From Sphingomonas sp. GM_Shp_1 (lineage in GTDB: Bacteria; Pseudomonadota; Alphaproteobacteria; Sphingomonadales; Sphingomonadaceae), in contig NZ_JALNUR010000005.1 of assembly GCF_026540895.1 (NCBI RefSeq), positions 84,515-148,514 on the forward strand: DNA of 64,000 bases. Direction: 5' to 3'. Positions 9,444 through 17,764 of the stretch are shown here, one piece after another. The translations under genes and the position numbers were made by a program. The first letter of the stretch is position 1. Each line of letters starts with the position of its first letter. A model generated the notes under the pieces. The model was not told the DNA's origin. It saw nothing but the letters and a program-made list of their open reading frames with translations, and ran no database searches.

Positions 9444-10337
9444 TCAGGCGACGGCAAGGCGGGCGCGGTGCGAGAAGGCTTCCTCCTCGGCATCGTCGGC
9501 GCGCTGCAACTGGAAGTCGAAGGCAATATGCGCGGTGTCGCCCTGGCGGTTCGGCACTGGCAGCAGCCCCTCGCGGGTGCCGAAGGCGAAGTCGTCGGCG
9601 GCGAAGGGATCGTCGCCGAAATTGATCTGGGTGGTGAGCTGGCGATAGCCGGGCGCCTCGATGAAGAAATGGACATGGGCGGGGCGGTTGCCGTGGCGGC
9701 CGAGCACCTGCATCAACTGGTCGGAGGCGCCGCCGGGCGGCACGCTATAACCGTTCGGCATCTTGGAATGGAACGCATAGCGGCCATCGTCGGCCACCCG
9801 GATACGGCGGCGGTTGTTGAACGGCGTCTGCTCATGGGTGGGGTCGAAGTGCGAATAGAAGCCCTTCGAATTGGCGTGCCAGACATGCAGGATCGCGTTC
9901 CTCACCGGCTCGCCGTCCAGCCCGGTGATCCGTCCGGCCATGTAGAGCGTGCTGGTATCGTCGGGATCGTCGGTCAGGTTGGCGTCATTATCGACCAGCG
10001 GCGCGCCCTCGACATAGAGCGGCCCCTCGATGGTGCGGGGCGTGCCGCCGCTCTTGCCGGCCTCGGCATCCTTGGCGTCCAGATAGAGGTCGAGGAAATG
10101 CTCCAGGCCGACGCCGGGCATCAGCAGCCCGAACTCGTCCGCGCCCTTCTGGAGGAAGTTGACCGCGCCCCAGACCTCGTTCTCGCTGATGTCGTGCTTG
10201 ACGATCAGCACCATCAGCGACTCCACCAGATCGCGCAGGATCGCCTTGACGCGCGGATCGCCCTTGTCGGAGGCCGTGCCCGCAACGCGATCGAGCAGAT
10301 CCTGGATGGCGGGGGTCTTTACGAAGCTGGTGTCCAT
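9444..10337 (-). CDS. catA: Catechol 1,2-dioxygenase
   Basis: This intradiol dioxygenase (297 residues) cleaves catechol to cis,cis-muconate with a non-haem Fe(III). The iron ligands are visible as Y161, Y197, H221 and H223 (NRPAHVHF), in the spacing known for CatA. The N-terminal helical dimer domain is complete. I chose the ATG at 10337, which has an AGGAG six bases upstream. The GTG immediately before it would leave too short a spacing. It lies between catC (59-bp gap) and benA (17-bp gap). Confidence 0.95.
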   Translation of the reverse strand: MDTSFVKTPAIQDLLDRVAGTASDKGDPRVKAILRDLVESLMVLIVKHDISENEVWGAVNFLQKGADEFGLLMPGVGLEHFLDLYLDAKDAEAGKSGGTPRTIEGPLYVEGAPLVDNDANLTDDPDDTSTLYMAGRITGLDGEPVRNAILHVWHANSKGFYSHFDPTHEQTPFNNRRRIRVADDGRYAFHSKMPNGYSVPPGGASDQLMQVLGRHGNRPAHVHFFIEAPGYRQLTTQINFGDDPFAADDFAFGTREGLLPVPNRQGDTAHIAFDFQLQRADDAEEEAFSHRARLAVA

Positions 10338-10396
10338 CACACTCTCCTATATTCTGTTTGTCCGGCCGCTCGTCGGCGGTCTTGTCGTTCGGGTCG

Positions 10397-10687
10397 TCAG
10401 CGGTCGTCGTCGTGGAGCGAAGAGGGGTGGCGACAGAGTGGCGTCACCCGGATCGTCATGAAGGGATAAAGCGGCAGGCTCATCAATATGTCGTGCAGCT
10501 CGCTATTGGAGCCGACATCGAAGATGCTGACATTGGCGTAGCGCCCGACCACCCGCCAGATATGCCGCCAGGTCCCTGCACTTTGCAGCTCTTGGAACCG
10601 CGCCTTTTCTGCCGCCTTCAATCGGGCGGCTTCCTCGGCGTCGAAGCCCAGCGGGATGTTCACGTCCATTTCGACCTGGAACAACAT
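10397..10687 (-). CDS. catC: Muconolactone Delta-isomerase
   Basis: This small protein (96 residues) converts muconolactone to 3-oxoadipate enol-lactone. The N-terminal MLFQVEMDVNIP, the middle GTWRHIWRVVGRYANVSIFDV and the SLPLYPFM motif are diagnostic for CatC, a ferredoxin-like-fold decamer. It starts 3 bp after catB ends and is certainly in the same transcript. Confidence 0.95.
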   Translation of the reverse strand: MLFQVEMDVNIPLGFDAEEAARLKAAEKARFQELQSAGTWRHIWRVVGRYANVSIFDVGSNSELHDILMSLPLYPFMTIRVTPLCRHPSSLHDDDR

Positions 10688-10690
10688 GGT

Positions 10691-11848
10691 TCAGCCTCTC
10701 CCTGCGACGACATGAAGGGTGGGGGAGCAACGGTCGCGGCGGTAAAAGGCGACGCGGTCCTCGTCCAATGCGATGCCAAGGCCAGGGCCGGTCGGCACGT
10801 TCAGGTGGAAATCGGCATAGTGGAGCGGCTCGGCCAGGATGTCCTCGGTCAGCAGCAGCGGGCCGAACAGCTCGGTCCCCCAGGCTAGCGAGGGCAGGGT
10901 GGCGCAGAGATGCGCCGACGCCGCCGTCCCCACGCCGCCCTCCAGCATGGTGCCGCCATACAGCCCGACGCCGCCCGCCTGCGCGATCGTCGCCACCGCA
11001 TGGGCGGGGATCAGGCCGCCCGACTGGGCGATCTTGACCGCGAACACCCGGGCCCCGCCGCACGCCGCAATGGCAAAGGCGTCATTGGGGCCGTGCAGCG
11101 CTTCATCGGCCATCAGCGGCACGACATGCTTGGCGGACAGCCGGGCCATCGCGGCATGATCGTGGCGGGCGACGGGCTGTTCGACCAGATCGACGCCCGC
11201 GTCCTCCAGCAGCCTCATGCCCAGATCGGCCTGCGCCTCGTTCCAATTCTGGTTGACGTCGACGCGCACGCTGCCTCGGTCGCCGACCGCGCGCTTGATC
11301 GCGGCGACATGGGCGACATCGGCGCGCACGTCGCGCTTGCCGATCTTCAGCTTGAAGATGTCGTGCCGCCGCTCGGCCAGCACCCGCTCGGCTTCCTCGA
11401 TGTCGCGGACCGTATCGCCGCTGGCCAGCGTCCAGGCGACCGGCAGCCGATCCCGGACCGCGCCGCCGCCGATCAGCGCGGAGACGGGCACGCCCAGCCG
11501 CTTGCCCATCATGTCGAGCAAGGCGGTCTCCACCGCGCATTTCGCGATATGGTTGCCGAAGACGCTTTTGGCGATCCGGGTCATCGCCGCGCCGACCTGT
11601 GCCGCGTCGCAGGTTTTCAGAACGGGGGCGATGTACGTGTCGATGGCGAGCTTGATGCCCTCCGGGCTCTCTTCGCCATAGCTGAGCCCGCCGATGGTCG
11701 TGCCTTCGCCGATCCCCTCGATTCCATCGGAATCGCGCAGCCGGACCAGCACGATCGACTGGTGGTGCATGGTCGCCATGGCGAGCACATGCGGCCGGAT
11801 CGTCGGGATGTCGACGATATAGGTATCGACCTCGGCGATCGTGGCCAT
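10691..11848 (-). CDS. catB: Muconate cycloisomerase
   Basis: This enolase-superfamily enzyme (385 residues) cyclises cis,cis-muconate to (+)-muconolactone with Mn2+. The catalytic KxK motif is present in FKLKIGKR, metal ligands are in VDVNQNW and MADEAL, and the second catalytic Lys is in FAVKIAQSGG. It is the first gene of the cat-ben-pca operon and is divergent from a LysR regulator. The AGGAAG ahead of the ATG is a good ribosome site. The family also contains chloromuconate cycloisomerases, but the rest of the operon points to the unchlorinated pathway. Confidence 0.94.
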   Translation of the reverse strand: MATIAEVDTYIVDIPTIRPHVLAMATMHHQSIVLVRLRDSDGIEGIGEGTTIGGLSYGEESPEGIKLAIDTYIAPVLKTCDAAQVGAAMTRIAKSVFGNHIAKCAVETALLDMMGKRLGVPVSALIGGGAVRDRLPVAWTLASGDTVRDIEEAERVLAERRHDIFKLKIGKRDVRADVAHVAAIKRAVGDRGSVRVDVNQNWNEAQADLGMRLLEDAGVDLVEQPVARHDHAAMARLSAKHVVPLMADEALHGPNDAFAIAACGGARVFAVKIAQSGGLIPAHAVATIAQAGGVGLYGGTMLEGGVGTAASAHLCATLPSLAWGTELFGPLLLTEDILAEPLHYADFHLNVPTGPGLGIALDEDRVAFYRRDRCSPTLHVVAGRG

Positions 11849-11936
11849 GCCCTCTTCCTATCCAGTTCCGTCTATATTCTTCCTGAAATTAGGTCTGCCG
11901 CTCTGGACGCGCAAAGATCATTATGGTCTGCTTGCG

Positions 11937-11951
11937 ATACTTGGAGAGTAT
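11937..11951. promoter_or_regulatory. LysR-type operator, ATAC-N7-GTAT
   Basis: ATAC (11937-11940), seven bases, then GTAT (11948-11951) is a perfect match to the recognition sequence known for the muconate/benzoate regulators CatM and BenM. It lies in the catB/LysR divergent gap, about 90 bp from catB and ending 6 bp before the LysR start codon, where it overlaps that gene's GGAGAG ribosome site. Autorepression of the regulator together with activation of catB is a natural reading, but it is inferred. Confidence 0.65.
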
Positions 11952-11957
11952 GGGCCT

Positions 11958-12884
11958 ATGGATCTGCGGCAGCTTCGCTACTTCGTCACCGTCGCCGCCG
12001 AGCGGAATTTCAACCGCGCGGCCGAGCGGCTGCATATGGCGCAGCCCCCGCTCAGCCGGTCGATCCAGCAACTGGAGGCGGAGGTCGGCGCGACGCTGAT
12101 CGACCGGACCAGCCGCCCGCTCGCGCTGACCCCGATGGGACAGTTGTTCCACGATCAGGCGGTGCAGGTGCTGAGGCGGGTGGACGACATGCGGACGATG
12201 ATGGACGCCGCGATCGCGACCGACCGGCGGCGCTTCACCATCGGTTTCGTCGCTTCCACCATCTATGCGCGCCTGCCCGCCCTGATCCGCGAGTTCCGGG
12301 CGGAGATGCCCGATGTCGAACTGACGCTGGTCGAAAGCCCGACGCTGGACCAGATCGCGGCGCTGAAGGAAGGGCGGATCGATATCGGTTTCGGGCGTAT
12401 TCGTTTCGATGACCCGGCGGTGCGGCGCACCGTGCTTCGCCGCGAGTCGCTCGTCGCGGCGGTGCCGATGGGAAGCGCTTTGGGGCGGGACGGCGCGCCG
12501 GTGTCGCTGTCGGCGCTGGCGCGCGAAAAGCTGGTTCTCTACCCTAGCGCGCCGCGCCCCAGCTATGCCGATCAGGTCCTGTCGCTGTTCCACGACAACG
12601 GCCTCAGCCCAGACCGTATCGTCGAGGCGCGCGAGTTGCAGATCGCCATCGGCCTGGTCGCGGCGGAAGAAGGCGTGGCGGTGATCCCGGAGTCGGTGCG
12701 CAAGGCGCGGACCGAGGATGTGCGCTATCTCGAACTGGTCGAACCCGCCCATTCGCCGATCATCATGAGCCACCGGGTCGGCGACGCCTCGCCCGAACTG
12801 CGTGCCTTTCTGCGGATCATTGCGCGCAAATATACCGACTGGGGCTATGGGGTGCCCGAAGCGCTGCTGGCGGATCGCGAATAA
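11958..12884 (+). CDS. LysR-family regulator, CatR/BenM-like
   Basis: This LysR-type regulator (308 residues) has an N-terminal winged helix-turn-helix (MDLRQLRYFVTVAAE, then RAAERLHMAQPPLSR) and a periplasmic-binding-protein-like effector domain. The motif QPPLSRSIQQLE and the later GFVASTIYARLP segment resemble CatR/CatM/BenM, which sense muconate and benzoate. I placed the start at ATG 11958 because the HTH begins there; the open frame extends upstream without a conserved sequence. It is divergent from catB and is the likely activator of the eleven-gene operon. A very similar paralogue follows directly. Confidence 0.85.
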   Translation: MDLRQLRYFVTVAAERNFNRAAERLHMAQPPLSRSIQQLEAEVGATLIDRTSRPLALTPMGQLFHDQAVQVLRRVDDMRTMMDAAIATDRRRFTIGFVASTIYARLPALIREFRAEMPDVELTLVESPTLDQIAALKEGRIDIGFGRIRFDDPAVRRTVLRRESLVAAVPMGSALGRDGAPVSLSALAREKLVLYPSAPRPSYADQVLSLFHDNGLSPDRIVEARELQIAIGLVAAEEGVAVIPESVRKARTEDVRYLELVEPAHSPIIMSHRVGDASPELRAFLRIIARKYTDWGYGVPEALLADRE

Positions 12885-12922
12885 CGTGCCGTCGACACGC
12901 TGACCTGGGAGAGGACGAGAGG

Positions 12923-13861
12923 ATGGACATAAGGCAGCTGCGCTATTTCGTGACCGTCGCGCAGGAAGGCAATTTCACCCGCGCCGCCGAGCGTCTCCAC
13001 ATCGCCCAGCCGCCGCTTAGCCGCCAGATTCAGCAGATCGAGGAACGGGTCGGCGCGACCCTGATCGACCGCTCCGCCAAGCCGCTGCGGCTGACGCCGA
13101 TCGGCCATCTCGTCTATGATCAGGCGATCAGCATCCTGGCCCGCATGGCCGATATGGATGCGATGATCGCGAAGGCCGTGGTGTCGCAGAAGCGGCGCTT
13201 CGCGATCGGCTTCGTCGCCTCCACCATCTATTCGCGCCTGCCCGCGATCATCCGCGCCTATCGGGAGGCGATGCCCTCGGTCGACCTGTCGCTGATCGAA
13301 GGCGGTACGCTGTCGCAGATCGCCGCGCTGAAGGAAGGGCGGATCGATGTCGGCTTCGGGCGTATCCGGTTCGAGGATGATGCCGTGGCGCGCGTGGTGC
13401 TGCGCGAGGAGCCGCTGATCGTGGCCCTCCCGGCCTCGCATCCGCTGGCGGCGGGCGGGCCGGTGTCGTTGACGGCGCTGGCGACGGACCCGCTGATCCT
13501 CTACCCCAATGCGCCGCGCCCGAGCTATGCCGATCAGGTGGTCGGGCACTTCCACGACCTGGGCGTCACCCCGCTGATCGCCCATGAGGTCAGCGAGTTG
13601 CAGATCGCGATCGGGCTGGTTGCGGCGGGGGAGGGGTTCTGCATCGTCCCCGCCTCGGTCCGCCGGTCGCGGGTCGACGGCGTCCGTTACCGCCAACTGG
13701 TCGAGCGGGTGGCCTCGCCGATCATCATGAGCTTTCGCAAGGACGACCGTTCGCCCGAACTCCACGCCATGGCGGCGGTGATCCGCGAGCGATATGGCGC
13801 GTGGGATTATCCGGTTCCCGACGCGATCCTGCGCATGACCGACCAGGGGGAGGCCGGCTGA
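12923..13861 (+). CDS. LysR-family regulator, second CatR/BenM-like paralogue
   Basis: This second LysR regulator (312 residues) closely resembles the preceding one along its whole length. Shared segments include GFVASTIYSRLPA, AALKEGRIDVGFGRIRF and PRPSYADQV, so the pair looks like a tandem duplication that has since diverged. It starts 38 bp after the first regulator with a GAGAGGA-type ribosome site. In Acinetobacter, benzoate and muconate sensing is split between BenM and CatM. A similar division of labour is possible here, but which regulator binds which effector cannot be read from the sequence. Confidence 0.85.
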   Translation: MDIRQLRYFVTVAQEGNFTRAAERLHIAQPPLSRQIQQIEERVGATLIDRSAKPLRLTPIGHLVYDQAISILARMADMDAMIAKAVVSQKRRFAIGFVASTIYSRLPAIIRAYREAMPSVDLSLIEGGTLSQIAALKEGRIDVGFGRIRFEDDAVARVVLREEPLIVALPASHPLAAGGPVSLTALATDPLILYPNAPRPSYADQVVGHFHDLGVTPLIAHEVSELQIAIGLVAAGEGFCIVPASVRRSRVDGVRYRQLVERVASPIIMSFRKDDRSPELHAMAAVIRERYGAWDYPVPDAILRMTDQGEAG

Positions 13862-14009
13862 GCCCGCCCAACCTTTCGGGTATGGCGATCATATGGAGTT
13901 GGTGTTGGACGTGCGTGACGCGTCCCGACATTCTGCCCCCACGAAAGCGAAATCGCTTCGGGACAAGTCGCACGACAGATCGCGACTGCAGATGGAGAGG
14001 AAGCGGAAA

Positions 14010-14717
14010 ATGGCTTCTATATCATATCGATATTGGATCGGGCGGCGGAAGGGCCGCGTCTTGGCAGGGCTTGCCGGACTGTGCCTGATGCTGCCCATGG
14101 CGGCGCAGGCCCAGCAGTCGACAGACGGCAAGGAGCGGCGCTTCTATGTCCGGCTCGGCGCAGCGCGCATCATGTTCGATGAAAAGGCCGATGTGAAGCT
14201 GGCGGGGCAGACCCTGCCGGGTGCGAATGCGACCGCGTCGAACAACAACGGTATCAGCCTCGATATCGGCTATTTCCTGACGCCCAATGTGTCCGTCGCC
14301 GCCACGGTGGGCGTCCCGCCGACCAGCACGCTGACCGCGTCGGGGAGCCTCGCGGGGGCAGGCACGCTGGGCAAGGTCACCTATGGTCCGGGCCTCTATA
14401 CCCTGCGCTATCATTTCGGGCGTCCGGGCGGGGTGCGGCCCTATATCGGCGGCGGCCTGAACTGGACGATCATCTTCAAGACCGAAGACGGCGTGCTGAA
14501 GGACTTCCGCACCAGCAATACCGTCGGTCCTGCGATCACGGGTGGCATCGACGTGCCGATCAACGAGCGTATTGGGGTGTTCGGTGCGGTGAGCAAGGTG
14601 TGGACCAGCACCAACGCGCGCTTCCGGCTGGATACGCCCGATGGCCTGGTGCCGGGCACCGCGTGCGTGCAGCTCAATCCCCTGATTGCGCAGGTCGGCC
14701 TGCAATATCGCTTCTGA
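14010..14717 (+). CDS. OmpW-like outer-membrane beta-barrel protein
   Basis: This protein (235 residues) has a signal peptide of about 33 residues ending in MAAQAQQ and alternating beta strands. It ends in a C-terminal aromatic residue (LQYRF), as expected for an outer-membrane barrel. The FYVRLGAARIMFDEKA opening and the PYIGGGLNW and VDVPINE-like blocks are those of the OmpW family, small eight-stranded pores implicated in uptake of hydrophobic compounds. I chose ATG 14010 because the signal peptide starts there and GAGAGGAAG precedes it. Its place among aromatic genes suggests uptake of an aromatic substrate, which is inferred. Confidence 0.8.
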   Translation: MASISYRYWIGRRKGRVLAGLAGLCLMLPMAAQAQQSTDGKERRFYVRLGAARIMFDEKADVKLAGQTLPGANATASNNNGISLDIGYFLTPNVSVAATVGVPPTSTLTASGSLAGAGTLGKVTYGPGLYTLRYHFGRPGGVRPYIGGGLNWTIIFKTEDGVLKDFRTSNTVGPAITGGIDVPINERIGVFGAVSKVWTSTNARFRLDTPDGLVPGTACVQLNPLIAQVGLQYRF

Positions 14718-14746
14718 TCCCCCCGGTTCGAACAGGAAGACATGTC

Positions 14747-15532
14747 ATGACCGTCACCGATATCATCCTGATCCACGGCGCCTGGAACCGCGGCGCCTGT
14801 TACGACGCGGTCGTCCCGCTGCTCGAAGCGCGGGGCTACCGTGTTCACGCGCCGGACCTGACCGGCCATACTCCCGGCGATGGCGGCCATTTGTCGGTCG
14901 TCGACATGGAGCACTACACCCGCCCCGTCGCCGAGATCATGGCGCGGGCCGAGGGCCAGTCGATCCTGCTCGGCCACAGCATGGGCGGATCGTCCATCTC
15001 GTGGCTGGCGCAGCATCATGCCGACAAGGTCGCGGGGCTGATCTACCTCACCGCCTTCCTGACCGCGCCCGGCGTGACGCCCGAGACGTTCGTTCTGCCC
15101 GGCGAACCCAACCGGGGTACGCCGCACGCGCTGGACCTGATCCAGCCGGTCGACGAGGGACGCGGGTTGCAGGCGGACTTCACGCGGCTGGAGCGTTTCC
15201 GCGAAGTCTTCATGGGCGACTATCCCGGCGAGGGGATGCCGCCCGCCGAGCAGTTCATCCAGACGCAGACGACCGTGCCCTTCGGCACGGCCAACCCGAT
15301 GGAGGGCCGCGCCCTGGCGATCCCGCGCCTGTATATCGAGGCGCTGGACGATGTCGCGATCCCCATCGCCGTACAGCGCCAGATGCAGAAGGAGTTCCCA
15401 GGCCCGGTCGCGGTCGTGTCGCTCCCGGCCAGCCATGCGCCCTATTACTCGATGCCCGAGCGACTGGCCGATGCGATCGCCGATTTCGCCGATGCGCCCG
15501 CCGAATATGGCCGGGCCGCCACGGCCGCCTGA
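14747..15532 (+). CDS. Alpha/beta hydrolase, ester-hydrolase type (hydroxynitrile lyase/methyl-salicylate-esterase-like)
   Basis: This 261-residue alpha/beta hydrolase opens with ILIHGAWNRGACYDAV, a signature of the plant-type esterase/hydroxynitrile-lyase subfamily. The nucleophile elbow is GHSMGG, and the C-terminal SLPASHAPYYS supplies the His. Members hydrolyse small esters including methyl salicylate. It is followed 17 bp later by a salicylate-hydroxylase-like monooxygenase, so a salicylate ester is an attractive substrate. That is an inference from context only. Confidence 0.7.
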   Translation: MTVTDIILIHGAWNRGACYDAVVPLLEARGYRVHAPDLTGHTPGDGGHLSVVDMEHYTRPVAEIMARAEGQSILLGHSMGGSSISWLAQHHADKVAGLIYLTAFLTAPGVTPETFVLPGEPNRGTPHALDLIQPVDEGRGLQADFTRLERFREVFMGDYPGEGMPPAEQFIQTQTTVPFGTANPMEGRALAIPRLYIEALDDVAIPIAVQRQMQKEFPGPVAVVSLPASHAPYYSMPERLADAIADFADAPAEYGRAATAA

Positions 15533-15549
15533 AGACAGAGGAGTCCTTC

Positions 15550-16752
15550 ATGAAGATCGCGATCATCGGCGCCGGTATCGGCGGACTTACCCTCGCACTG
15601 GCGCTTCGGGCGCGGGGTATCGAGGCGACGCTGTACGAGCAGGCGGCGGAACTGAGCGAGATCGGCGCGGCGGTCGCCTTGTCGGCCAATGCCACCCGTG
15701 AGTTGCAAAGGCTGGGCCTGATCGACCAGCTCGAGCGGACGGGGGTCGAGCCGACCGAGCTGATCTACCGCGATGGCCTGTCCGGTGATCGCCTGGCCTC
15801 CCATGCGGTGCGCAAGGGCGGCGCCTATCGCGATCGGTTCGGCGCGCCCTATCTCGGCATCCACCGCGCCGATCTCCAGACGACGCTGGGCCGCGCAGTA
15901 GGGGTGGAGCATATCCATCTGGCCCATCGGCTGGAGCGGATCGAGCCCATGGGCGAGGGGGTGGCGCTCCATTTCGCCGGGCGCGATCCGGTGGAGGCCG
16001 ACATCGTGGTGGGCGCGGACGGTGTCCGCTCCATCACCCGGCAATGGGTCGGCGGACAGCCGTTGCGCTATTCCGGAACCAGCGCGTTTCGCGGCATCGT
16101 GCCGGTCGAGCGGCTGGACGCCTTGCCCGACCCCCAGGCCATCCAGTTCTGGATCGGCCAGGACGCCCATCTGCTGCATTATGCGATCGGCGGCGATGGC
16201 GATCACGTCAACTTCTTCGCGGTGGTGGAGGGCCCCACCGCCTGGCCCGATCGCGGCGGTACGGTGCCGATCGAGCCCGGTGAAGCGGTGGAGGCCTTCG
16301 CCGACTGGCACCCGGCGGTTCGCCAGATGGTCGCGGCGGGCGATGTCGAACGGCGCTGGGGCCTGTTCGTCGCCCCGCCGCTTCGCCACTGGCATCGGGG
16401 GCCGGTCGTCCTGATCGGCGATGCCGTCCATGCCATGCTGCCGCATCACGGGCAGGGCGCGAATACGACGATCGAGGATGCCATCACCCTGGCGACGATG
16501 CTTGACGGTCTGACGACGTCCAACCGCGACGCGCGCTTCGCCGCCTATCAGAAGGAGCGGGCGCTGCGCACCCGCCTCATCCAGCGCAGCTCATGGGACG
16601 CCAATCGCGCCCTCCATACCGATGCCCGCCTGCCGGATGCGATCCGGCACCGCGCGATGAACCGCTTCCCCGAACGCTATGGCTGGATCCACAAGTTCGA
16701 TGCGTCCGCTCGGTTGTCGGGTATGTCCCACGCCGGTTCCGTGCGCCCCTGA
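15550..16752 (+). CDS. FAD-dependent aromatic monooxygenase, salicylate-hydroxylase-like
   Basis: This group A flavoprotein monooxygenase (400 residues) has the dinucleotide motif GAGIGGL near the N-terminus, the DG fingerprint VVGADGVRS and the second FAD motif VLIGDAVHAMLPHHGQGA. The HHGQGANTTIEDA sequence is typical of salicylate 1-monooxygenase (NahG) and 3- or 6-hydroxybenzoate hydroxylases. If it acts on salicylate the product is catechol, which catA in the adjoining operon would consume. It forms a pair with the upstream hydrolase. The substrate is not proven. Confidence 0.75.
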   Translation: MKIAIIGAGIGGLTLALALRARGIEATLYEQAAELSEIGAAVALSANATRELQRLGLIDQLERTGVEPTELIYRDGLSGDRLASHAVRKGGAYRDRFGAPYLGIHRADLQTTLGRAVGVEHIHLAHRLERIEPMGEGVALHFAGRDPVEADIVVGADGVRSITRQWVGGQPLRYSGTSAFRGIVPVERLDALPDPQAIQFWIGQDAHLLHYAIGGDGDHVNFFAVVEGPTAWPDRGGTVPIEPGEAVEAFADWHPAVRQMVAAGDVERRWGLFVAPPLRHWHRGPVVLIGDAVHAMLPHHGQGANTTIEDAITLATMLDGLTTSNRDARFAAYQKERALRTRLIQRSSWDANRALHTDARLPDAIRHRAMNRFPERYGWIHKFDASARLSGMSHAGSVRP

Positions 16753-16914
16753 CCTCTCGCGACCGGCATATGGAACCTGTGTGCCGCCCATCCAACGGGC
16801 GTGCCCGTCACGCGTCCTATGCGACACCACGAATGCGCGTGGCTTGAAATGTCCGAAAGAATGCGCGAAGACTCGGGAAACAAAATAGCGGGATTTCACC
16901 CGCCAGGCATACGA

Positions 16915-16926
16915 GTGCGAACGCAC
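16915..16926. promoter_or_regulatory. Perfect palindrome GTGCG-AA-CGCAC upstream of sugar-catabolic operon
   Basis: GTGCGAACGCAC is a perfect 5-bp-arm dyad 29 bp before the start of the first isomerase-fold gene. A second, weaker dyad (CGGG-N6-CCCG) is at about 16889-16902. The 200-bp gap (16753-16955) holds no gene. A repressor site of LacI or GntR type is plausible, but no matching regulator is seen nearby. Confidence 0.35.
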
Positions 16927-16955
16927 CACGGGGCCGTAGAATGGGAGAGGGTCCT

Positions 16956-17729
16956 ATGTCTGCGGTCTATTCATTATCCTCGTGCATCGAATGGCAGTTC
17001 GCCGAAGCGGGTACGCTCGACGCGCGGTTGCGCGCGGCCAAGGCGGCCGGGTTGGAACTGGCCGAGTTCCACCTCTGGCGCGACAAGCCGATCGACGCGC
17101 TGGCCACCGCGCTCGCCGAAACGGGGATGCGGCTGACCAGCCTTTGCGTCGATCCGCGCCGCTCGATCGTCGATCCGGCCGAGCGCGACGAGATGGTCGC
17201 CGCCGTTCGCGAAACCATCGCGGCCACCGCCAGGCTCGGCAAGCCCGCGCTGATCGTCGCATCGGGCTTCCGCGTCGAGGGCATGAGCGAGGCGGAGCAT
17301 TTCGACAATGCGGTGGCCGCGCTGCGCGCCGCCGCCGATGCCGCCGAGGAGGCAGGCGTCATGCTTCTGCTCGAACCGCTCAATACCCGGCTTTTCGCGA
17401 CCATGTATCTGGTCAGCACCACGCTCGGCCTGGATCTGGTCGCGGCGGTGGGCAGTCCGAACCTGCGGTTGTTGTACGATGTCTGGCATAGCGCGGTGAT
17501 GGGCGAGGACATGCGCGCGGTCTTGGCCGGGCGGATCCACCTGGTCGCCCATGTGCAGGTCGCCGACATTCCCGACCGCAACGAGCCTGGCACCGGAAGC
17601 CTCGATTGGCACGAGGTGACGCGGACCCTGCGCGACCTGGGCTATACCGGTGCCATCGGACTCGAATATTTCCCGACGCTGCCCATGGAGCAATCTCTCG
17701 CCCTTTCACGAAAAGCGCTGGCCGACTGA
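16956..17729 (+). CDS. Hydroxypyruvate-isomerase-like / sugar isomerase-fold TIM-barrel protein
   Basis: This 257-residue protein belongs to the xylose-isomerase-like TIM-barrel superfamily. Typical features are a metal-binding Glu in LLLEPLNTRLF, an Asp in LLYDVWHSA, His in HLVAHVQVAD, and a C-terminal Glu in IGLEYFPT. This arrangement resembles hydroxypyruvate isomerases and the 3-keto-sugar and inositol enzymes of the same fold. I chose ATG 16956, preceded by GGGAGAGGG, rather than the ATG at 16941 inside that ribosome site. It begins a four-gene set with a GPH symporter and two more isomerase-fold proteins. The reaction is unknown. Confidence 0.7.
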   Translation: MSAVYSLSSCIEWQFAEAGTLDARLRAAKAAGLELAEFHLWRDKPIDALATALAETGMRLTSLCVDPRRSIVDPAERDEMVAAVRETIAATARLGKPALIVASGFRVEGMSEAEHFDNAVAALRAAADAAEEAGVMLLLEPLNTRLFATMYLVSTTLGLDLVAAVGSPNLRLLYDVWHSAVMGEDMRAVLAGRIHLVAHVQVADIPDRNEPGTGSLDWHEVTRTLRDLGYTGAIGLEYFPTLPMEQSLALSRKALAD

Positions 17730-17764
17730 CGCATATCCTCTGCTGTCCTGAACGGGTCATCGCC

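Noticed and set aside
11841..11957. Extended N-terminus of the first LysR regulator
   Set aside because: The extension overlaps the divergent promoter region and the operator, and the conserved HTH begins at 11958.
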